Shown: piece by piece, positions 58,534 through 64,000 of the stretch
Position numbering within the stretch: the first letter of the stretch is position 1
Layout of the letters: each line of letters begins with the position of its first letter
Assembly (NCBI RefSeq): GCF_028209395.1
Contig: NZ_JAQLDQ010000004.1
Span: 62,001 to 126,000 of the forward strand
Length of the DNA stretch: 64,000 bases
Direction: 5' to 3'
Origin: Collinsella aerofaciens
GTDB lineage: Bacteria; Actinomycetota; Coriobacteriia; Coriobacteriales; Coriobacteriaceae
Notes under the pieces: model-generated
The model's input: only the letters and a program-made list of their open reading frames with translations
Told to the model about the DNA's origin: nothing
Databases searched by the model: none
Made by a program: the position numbers and the translations under genes

Positions 58534-60707
58534 CCTCCGCTGACCTCCTTAAAAATGTGTCGATATCGCATGGCGACCGCATCGCGCAGGGGGCGCGTCG
58601 CCACGGAGTCAAGGTTGCAAGCATACCGCAAGAGCTCGACTGCGTCCAAATGGGCCCACTCGATCAGCTCCTCGTCGGCATCCAGGTCGACAAAGCGCAG
58701 GGTCACCCCGCCATGCTGGCGGTACCCCAGGATTTCGCCCTCGTGGCGCAGACGAAGGTCCATCTGGGCGAGCGTAAAGCCGTCCGAGGTCTTTTCGAGC
58801 GACTGGAGACGGTCTTGCGCCGCCGAAGCGCCGCCGTTGCCCTTGGAGTGCGTCATGACCAGGCAGGTGCCCGACACGCTGCCGCGGCCCACGCGGCCGC
58901 GCAGCTGGTGCAGGGCCGCCAAGCCAAAGCGCTCACCGTTCTCGATGACCATGACGGTGGCGTTGGGCACGTCGACGCCCACCTCGACCACCGTGGTCGA
59001 AACGAGCACGTCGATCTCGCCGCGCTTGAAGGCGTCGATCACACGATCCTTCTCCCCTGCCGGCATGCGGCCGTGAAGACGCTCGATGGTAAGCCCCGGC
59101 AACGCCAGGCGTAGGCGGTCGAGCTCGGTTGCCGTATCGTGCAGCGGCACGGGCACGGTTACGCGACCCTCGTCGTCACGGACGATACCGGGCACATCCT
59201 CAAGCTCATCGGCCGAGTCGCTCGGCTCCACGAGCGGGCAAATCACGTAGGCCTGCTGACCCTTTTCATGCGCCTCGCGGATGGCGCCATAGGCAAGGTC
59301 GCGGCTCGACTCGGTAAGCACGCGTGTCGTCACGCCAGCGCCAGGGACGGGCCGATGGCGGATGATGCTCGTGTCCAGATCGCCGTAGACCGAAAGCGCC
59401 AGCGTACGTGGGATGGGCGTTGCCGTCATAACGAGCAGATCGGCACCAGGGCCCTTCGCACGCAGGGCGTTGCGTTGGCCGACGCCAAACCGGTGCTGCT
59501 CATCGATGACCACGAGCGACAGATGCTTAAACGCCACGTTATCCGAAAGCACCGCGTGGGTGCCAAAGAGGACATCGAGCTCGCCCGATTCCAGCTGGGC
59601 ATGGATCCGCTCGCGCTCGGCCGCCGGCGTGGCGCCCGTCAGGAGCGCCCAGGTCATGCCAGCCTGCAAGAGCAAGGGGCCGGTCTTATCGGCATATTGA
59701 CGCGCCAGCACGCCCGTGGGCGCCATAACGCAGGCCTGCGTGCCGCTATCGGCAGCCACAGCCAGCGCGCAGGCGGCAACGGCGGTCTTACCGGTACCGA
59801 CATCGCCCAGCAGCAGGCGGTTCATCACGCGCCCGCCATCGCACATATCGCGCAGGATATCTTGGAACGCGGCCTCCTGCTCGTCGCTCAGAGAAAACGG
59901 CAGGGCCTGCTTAAGCGCGGCCAGGTGCTCGCCCGCGGCGTGGGCGTAGGGCACCACATCGACCAGGCTGCCGTCGTTGCGCAGGCGCAGCGCCAGCTGC
60001 AGGTAGAGGCACTCCTCGTAGGCAAGCCGTGCGCGCGCGATATCGCGCTCAGCCATGCTCGAAGGAAAGTGGATCGATCGAAGCGCACGAGCATCGCTCA
60101 TCAGGCGACGTTTAACGCGCAAGCGTGCGGGAATCGGGTCGAAGGGATTGCCGACGACCTCGAGCGCGCCACTTACGATGCGGCGCATCCATGCCTGGCT
60201 CAGGCCGTCACTCACATAATGGACCGGCAAAATGGTGCCCGCAGCACGCCCGTCATCAAGCTTTTCAAAGTGCGGCGAGGCCATCTGCTTAAAACCGTAG
60301 GCAAACTCGACCTTGCCCATCACGGCCAGGCGGTCGCCCTGCTTAAGCTGCTGGGCAATCCAAGGCTGACGGAAAAAGGCGACCTGCAGCACGCCCGTCT
60401 CGTCAACGAGTGAGACCTCGGTCACCTGCATGCGCGGACGCGGCTTCTTTTGAACGATACGGTCGACCGTGGCGATGATGGTGCACACGGTACCGATGGG
60501 CGCCATCTCGATGGACCAGGAGCGCGTAAAGTCCAGGTATCGATGAGGGATATGGAGAAGGAGGTCCCCCACCGTCCGAATTCCCAGACGGCGAAGGGCC
60601 TCCTCACGTTTACCCGAAACATATTTGAGTCGCGCGATATCCTCGTCGAGCGCATTGCTCTGGGCAAAGCGATCCGAGACGCGCGGCACGGAGCAGAGCT
60701 CGGACAT
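58530..60707 (-). CDS. recG: ATP-dependent DNA helicase RecG
   Basis: 725 aa. Branch-migration helicase for stalled forks. N-terminal wedge/OB domain (about 50-170), then SF2 motifs: GDVGTGKTAVAA (I), DEQHRFGVGQR (II, the RecG DEQH box), MTATPIPRTLAL (III), LHGRMPAGEKDRV, TTVVEVGVDVPNA and LHQLRGRVGRG (VI). Ten bp downstream of fakA. Confidence 0.96.
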   Translation of the reverse strand: MSELCSVPRVSDRFAQSNALDEDIARLKYVSGKREEALRRLGIRTVGDLLLHIPHRYLDFTRSWSIEMAPIGTVCTIIATVDRIVQKKPRPRMQVTEVSLVDETGVLQVAFFRQPWIAQQLKQGDRLAVMGKVEFAYGFKQMASPHFEKLDDGRAAGTILPVHYVSDGLSQAWMRRIVSGALEVVGNPFDPIPARLRVKRRLMSDARALRSIHFPSSMAERDIARARLAYEECLYLQLALRLRNDGSLVDVVPYAHAAGEHLAALKQALPFSLSDEQEAAFQDILRDMCDGGRVMNRLLLGDVGTGKTAVAACALAVAADSGTQACVMAPTGVLARQYADKTGPLLLQAGMTWALLTGATPAAERERIHAQLESGELDVLFGTHAVLSDNVAFKHLSLVVIDEQHRFGVGQRNALRAKGPGADLLVMTATPIPRTLALSVYGDLDTSIIRHRPVPGAGVTTRVLTESSRDLAYGAIREAHEKGQQAYVICPLVEPSDSADELEDVPGIVRDDEGRVTVPVPLHDTATELDRLRLALPGLTIERLHGRMPAGEKDRVIDAFKRGEIDVLVSTTVVEVGVDVPNATVMVIENGERFGLAALHQLRGRVGRGSVSGTCLVMTHSKGNGGASAAQDRLQSLEKTSDGFTLAQMDLRLRHEGEILGYRQHGGVTLRFVDLDADEELIEWAHLDAVELLRYACNLDSVATRPLRDAVAMRYRHIFKEVSGG

Positions 60708-60717
60708 GGGCAGATGC

Positions 60718-62379
60718 CTACTCGATCGAGAAGATCACGGGATAGAGCGGCTGCTCGCCACGATGGGCGTCGATCTCCAGGTCGGGCTGAGCCTCCTCGA
60801 TAGCGTCGACGATCTCCTGGAAGGCCTCGTCGGACAGCTCCTCGCCGGCCAGAATCGTCAGCGCGTCGCCCTCCTCTTCCTCCTGCATGCGGTTGATGCA
60901 ATCGAGCGTGACCTGCTTCACGTCGGAGCCGACCACATCGATGGAGCCGGCAATGATGCCCATGACGTCACCGGAGTGAATTGGCGAACCGTCGGAGGCG
61001 CTGGAGTCGCGCACGGCGCGGGTGACCTCGCCATCGCGGACCTCGCTGATGGCGTCGACCATAGCGGCGACGGCATCCTCGAGCTCGGAATCGGGCAGGA
61101 CCGCGAACAGCGCGGAGAAGGCCTGCGGAACGGTCTTGGTGGGAACGACGGCGACCTTCTTGTCGGTGCAGGCTGAGGCAGCGGCCTCAGCGGCCATGCG
61201 GATGTTGCCGTTGTTGGGCAGGATGATGACCGAGGTCGCGTTGACCTGGTCGACGGCGCCCAGCAGGTCTGCAGTCGAGGGGTTCATGGTCTGACCACCC
61301 GACACGATCACGTCGACGCCGAGGGACTTGAGGATGTCTGCCTCGCCGGACCCAGCGGCAACGGCGACAAAGCCCAGCGCCTTGGCGGGCTCGGCGGCCT
61401 TTTCCTGGTCCTCATGAATCTTGGCGGTACGGTCGTGGGCCTCCATCTCCATGTTGTGGATAAAGACCTCGTAGATCTGACCAAGCTGAAGCATGTGCTC
61501 GAGCACCAGGTTGGGGGTGTTGGAGTGCACGTGGATCTTGTAATCGGGGTAGGCGCCCACGAGTAGCTCACAGTCGCCCATGGAACCCAGGAACTTAAGG
61601 CACTCATCCTCGTCAAACGGGGCGTCGGCCTTAAAGAGGAACTCGTTGCAGTAGCGGAACTCCGAGCCCTCCCAATCGTCGTTGGCCTCGATCTCAACGC
61701 GGCCAAGAGCGGCATCGCGTGCAGAGCAGGCGGAATCAAACGTGGCGGAGAAATCCTCGACAACGGTGCTGCGGCCAAGAGCGGCGGCAACAAAGTTCTC
61801 AAGGAAAATAGCAAAGCCAAAGGCGCCGGAGTCGACCACGCCGTTCTCCTTCAGAACGGGCAGCAGCTCGGGCGTGCGGGCGACGGACTGGTAGGCCTCG
61901 ACGACGATGGCGTCGAGCGCGTCCTCGGCCGAGAACTTCTTCTTTTCGCACTCGTCGGCCTTGGTCGAGACATCGCGCAACACCGTGAGGATCGTACCCT
62001 CGATGGGCTTACGGACGGCCTGGAAGGCAACCTTGACGGCACGACGGAAGGCGAAGGCGATGTTGGCGGACGTAATGGGCTCGTCGGCGGAGACAAGGCC
62101 CTCGGCCACGCCGCGCAAGATCTGCGAGGTGATGACGCCGGAGTTGCCGCGGGCGCCCATCAGGGAGCCGTGGGTGATGGCGCCGGCGATGGCCTCCATG
62201 TCGGCGTCGGCGGGAAGGGCAGAAAGCTCCTTGGTCACCGAGGCGAGCGTGAGCGACATGTTGGTGCCGGTGTCACCGTCGGGCACGGGAAAGACGTTGA
62301 GCTTGTTGATCTCCTCGGCCTTGTCGGAAACGGCAGCCGCAGCGATCGGAAAACAGGTGCGAATGGTCTTTGCAATCAT
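60718..62379 (-). CDS. fakA: Fatty-acid kinase catalytic protein FakA (DAK2 / DhaL domain)
   Basis: 553 aa. Phosphorylates exogenous fatty acids held by a FakB (DegV) partner. The N-terminal DhaL domain (1-200) has the Mg-ATP Asp cluster NVFPVPDGDTGTNM and GARGNSGVITSQILRG. A middle region and C-terminal domain (about 330-553, with VIVSGGQTMNPSTADLL) complete the family architecture. Downstream of an Asp23-family gene, as is usual, and upstream of recG. No FakB is in the window. Confidence 0.92.
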   Translation of the reverse strand: MIAKTIRTCFPIAAAAVSDKAEEINKLNVFPVPDGDTGTNMSLTLASVTKELSALPADADMEAIAGAITHGSLMGARGNSGVITSQILRGVAEGLVSADEPITSANIAFAFRRAVKVAFQAVRKPIEGTILTVLRDVSTKADECEKKKFSAEDALDAIVVEAYQSVARTPELLPVLKENGVVDSGAFGFAIFLENFVAAALGRSTVVEDFSATFDSACSARDAALGRVEIEANDDWEGSEFRYCNEFLFKADAPFDEDECLKFLGSMGDCELLVGAYPDYKIHVHSNTPNLVLEHMLQLGQIYEVFIHNMEMEAHDRTAKIHEDQEKAAEPAKALGFVAVAAGSGEADILKSLGVDVIVSGGQTMNPSTADLLGAVDQVNATSVIILPNNGNIRMAAEAAASACTDKKVAVVPTKTVPQAFSALFAVLPDSELEDAVAAMVDAISEVRDGEVTRAVRDSSASDGSPIHSGDVMGIIAGSIDVVGSDVKQVTLDCINRMQEEEEGDALTILAGEELSDEAFQEIVDAIEEAQPDLEIDAHRGEQPLYPVIFSIE

Positions 62380-62406
62380 GGGTATTTAAATCTCCGTTTT
62401 CGGATG

Positions 62407-62763
62407 CTAGTTCAGACGGCTCTTGAGCGCGTCGATATGGATGCCGATCTTAAGGCTGGCGGGATCGATCTGGGCGATCTCCTGCAGGGTGAAGGCAACG
62501 GAGCTCGAAAGATTGTGGCAGACGGATTTCATGTTGACGCCGTTCTCGAGCACGACGTGAAGATCGACCGTAAGGCCGTTCTCGTCGGCGGAGACAAGCA
62601 CGCCCTTGCGGAGGCGCTGACCGGCAAGCAGGCGCACGCTCTCGGCGCCCTGGAGCTGCTCAGCCATACCGACGACGCCATAGCACGTCATCGCGGCATA
62701 ACCGGCAATATCGGCAATAACGTCGTTCGAGACGCTCAGGCTGCCGTTAATGGTCTCAGACAC
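62407..62763 (-). CDS. Asp23/Gls24 family protein (fakA-linked copy)
   Basis: 118 aa from GTG 62763 (SD AAGGAGATTC). Starts SETINGSLSVSNDVIADIAG and has GVVGMAEQLQG and LTVDLHVVLENGVNMKSV. It is the short YloU-type variant that pairs with fakA in Gram-positives. Distinct from the efp-linked copy. 27 bp separate it from fakA. Confidence 0.88.
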   Translation of the reverse strand: MSETINGSLSVSNDVIADIAGYAAMTCYGVVGMAEQLQGAESVRLLAGQRLRKGVLVSADENGLTVDLHVVLENGVNMKSVCHNLSSSVAFTLQEIAQIDPASLKIGIHIDALKSRLN

Positions 62764-62920
62764 AAGAATCTCCTTATCTGGTGCTCGCGGCACCATGTCG
62801 TGGGAGCAATCATTGCAATATTCTACAACGACCGCGCCATGTTGAGGTGGTGGGTCGCGGGATTACATCCTCGACACGAAATGTTGATATGGCAACGTTC
62901 GAGTCAAGTGGTCGCGGCAT

Positions 62921-62952
62921 GAAAAAACCCGCCGCATAAGCGACGGGTTTTA
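62921..62952 (-). terminator. Terminator of the tandem tRNA-Asn unit
   Basis: AAACCCGCCGC pairs with GCGACGGGTTT (one mismatch, loop ATAA) and is followed by TTTTTTC on the minus strand, a few bases past the tRNA 3' end. Confidence 0.85.
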
Positions 62953-62957
62953 CAACC

Positions 62958-63032
62958 TGGCTCCCCGGGTAGGACTCGAACCTACAACAGCGCGGTTAAC
63001 AGCCGCGTGCTCTACCATTGAGCTACCGAGGA
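62958..63032 (-). tRNA. tRNA-Asn (anticodon GTT), copy 2
   Basis: Acceptor TCCTCGG/CCGGGGA, D-loop AGCTCAATGGTAGAGC, anticodon stem around CTGTTAA (GTT), T-loop TTCGAGT, encoded CCA (62958-62960). Identical to the next copy. Confidence 0.98.
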
Positions 63033-63066
63033 ATTTAAAAGCCCAGCGGAATGGGCTGAGAAATTC

Positions 63067-63141
63067 TGGCTCCCCGGGTAGGACTCGAACCTACAACAGC
63101 GCGGTTAACAGCCGCGTGCTCTACCATTGAGCTACCGAGGA
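63067..63141 (-). tRNA. tRNA-Asn (anticodon GTT), copy 1
   Basis: Same sequence as the downstream copy, 34 bp away, with encoded CCA (63067-63069). The spacer holds a short hairpin AGCCCA/TGGGCT. Both are expected from one promoter. Confidence 0.98.
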
Positions 63142-63171
63142 ATAGGTGCGTGCTCTCAAGCAACGAAGTTT

Positions 63172-63199
63172 ATTATACGGACGAATCGGCACAGGGCAA
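63172..63199 (-). promoter_or_regulatory. Promoter of the tRNA-Asn pair
   Basis: TTGCCC (63199-63194), 16-bp spacer, perfect TATAAT (63177-63172) on the minus strand, about 30 bp before the first tRNA. Confidence 0.8.
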
Positions 63200-63296
63200 G
63201 AACTTTTTTGAGAAATTTTCTAGCCTTGATCCCTTGGGGACGGCCTAACTGCCGGCACCGGCAACGGAAACGCCGATGTTTTGACAATGCCAGCGA

Positions 63297-63437
63297 GCGG
63301 GCACCAGAGCGAACAAATTGGCATGAAAAGAGGACGGCATAGACCTTCTGGTCATGCCGTCCTCTTTGAATGACAAGTTGTCGCTCTGGTGTCCGCGCAG
63401 CGTCGGCCAGTTACGGCGTTTGGTAAAACGCCGTAAC
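63297..63437 (-). ncRNA. Structured 3' element after sigA (copy B of a two-copy family)
   Basis: Begins 1 bp after the sigA stop with hairpin GTTACGGCGTTT-TACC-AAACGCCGTAAC (63437-63410), then a linker with GACGCTGC. The outer stem GCGG-CACCAGAGCG pairs with its complement (63297-63311/63381-63396), and an inner helix of 14 bp caps in the 23-nt hairpin that is identical to copy A (GGCAT, GACC, loop AGAA, GGTC, bulge U, ATGCC). Compared with copy A, paired positions change together. The sigA-tRNA gap (297 bp) holds this element plus the tRNA promoter; no gene is seen. Confidence 0.7.
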
Positions 63438-63438
63438 C

Positions 63439-64000
63439 CTAAGACTCGATATAGTCTTTGAGCTTGCTGCTGCGGCTCGGGTGACGAAGCTTGGCCAGGG
63501 TCTTGGACTCGATCTGGCGGATACGCTCGCGCGTGACACCAAACTCGCGACCGACCTCCTCGAGCGTGCGGGGATGCCCGTCGACAAGGCCAAAGCGCAG
63601 CTCGATAACCTTGCGCTCACGATCGGCAAGCGAGTCGAGCACCTGGGTGAGCTGCTCCTGCAGCATGGAGAAGCTGGCGGCATCGGGCGGAACGATAGCC
63701 TGGGAGTCCTCGATGAAGTCGCCCAGCTGGGAATCCTCTTCCTCGCCGATGGGGGTCTCGAGCGACACGGGCTCCTGCGAAATCTTCTGGATCTCGCGGA
63801 CGCGGTCGGCGCTCATGTCCATCTCGGCACCGATCTCCTCAGGGGTCGGGTCGCGACCCAGGTCCTGAAGGAGCTGGCGCTGCACGCGGACGAGCTTGTT
63901 GATGGTCTCGACCATATGCACGGGAATACGGATGGTACGGGCCTGATCGGCAATGGCGCGCGTAATGGCCTGACGGATCCACCACGTGGCGTACGTGGAG
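63439..64000 (-). CDS. sigA: RNA polymerase primary sigma factor (5' part outside window)
   Basis: Last 186 residues only. [19 protein letters not shown] is sigma region 2.4 next to the window edge, followed by region 3 ([20 protein letters not shown]) and region 4 ([24 protein letters not shown], the -35 binding helix). KDYIES ends the protein. Residue pattern is that of the housekeeping sigma, not of the SigB/F type at 25494. Its stop codon abuts the structured element. Confidence 0.96.
   Translation of the reverse strand, partial: STYATWWIRQAITRAIADQARTIRIPVHMVETINKLVRVQRQLLQDLGRDPTPEEIGAEMDMSADRVREIQKISQEPVSLETPIGEEEDSQLGDFIEDSQAIVPPDAASFSMLQEQLTQVLDSLADRERKVIELRFGLVDGHPRTLEEVGREFGVTRERIRQIESKTLAKLRHPSRSSKLKDYIES

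Noticed and set aside
63033..63066. Short hairpin between the two tRNA-Asn genes as a separate terminator or small RNA
   Set aside because: The stem is only 6 bp with no T tract; it is better explained as a processing spacer in a dicistronic tRNA transcript.
1..64000. CRISPR arrays, prophage, rRNA operon, toxin-antitoxin or biosynthetic gene clusters
   Set aside because: No regularly spaced direct repeats, phage structural genes, rRNA-like sequence or such gene sets were seen on either strand. The only accessory block is 38190-39840.

Overview
The window is a chromosomal segment of a high-GC, low-complexity-free Gram-positive genome. Gene order (rpmF-plsX-acpP-rnc-smc-ftsY-ffh, aroK-aroB-pepP-efp-nusB, rarA, sigA), an actinobacterial-style ileS T-box leader, two Asp23/Gls24 proteins and a PTS-centred sugar metabolism point to the class Coriobacteriia, most likely Collinsella or a close relative. 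That is an inference from content and style, not from a database match. Almost all genes lie on the minus strand in long, tightly overlapping operons.

Region by region. 1-960: the 5' part of a flippase-like membrane protein and tRNA-Glu with its promoter and terminator. 961-2355: cca. 2447-10426: a fructose/hexose PTS region (IIBCA permease fruA, HPr, EI, two tandem PfkB sugar-phosphate kinases) with a divergent RpiR-type regulator. 10445-23641: a housekeeping run read from alaS through ruvX, mltG, a YqeG phosphatase, aroK, an aroB-like gene that has lost its active site, pepP, then efp, Asp23, nusB, xseB, tlyA, nadK and recN. 23839-24078: a small two-helix membrane protein with its own promoter. 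24085-28689: AI-2E exporter, SigB/F-type sigma factor, a degenerate RsbW-like protein, DUF948 protein, rarA. 28750-36930: dgt-like HD hydrolase, lone prepilin peptidase, GT2 glycosyltransferase, rluD-like, lspA, ileS and its T-box. 37051-38186: GldA-type dehydrogenase. 38190-39840: an AT-rich accessory scar with stacked inverted repeats, a foreign peptidase E, an IS3-family transposase fragment and a probable serine-recombinase tail that abuts a DUF523 gene. 40337-47845: ftsH, cobO (apparent CTG start), MATE exporter, TrmH methyltransferase, folA-thyA, and a DUF134-NifX fusion with a palindromic operator. 47870-57318: ffh, ftsY, smc, rnc, acpP, plsX, rpmF, DUF177 and a coiled-coil protein. 57387-64000: coaD, rsmD, recG, fakA, Asp23 family, two tRNA-Asn genes and the 3' part of sigA.

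The best candidate for something undescribed is a pair of matching structured elements. One sits directly after the ileS stop codon and one directly after the sigA stop codon. Each has a 12-bp hairpin with a UACC loop, a shared GACGCTGC linker, and a long multi-helix stem capped by an identical 23-nt hairpin. Base changes between the copies preserve pairing, as expected for selected RNA structure or a palindromic mobile repeat. Other unusual points are the aroB-position gene lacking all three zinc ligands, twin hexose kinases with CAGD in place of GAGD, a Shine-Dalgarno-sequestering complement in the ptsH leader, a 127-bp element with 29-bp perfect inverted ends, REP-like palindromes placed exactly at stop codons, and the recombination scar.
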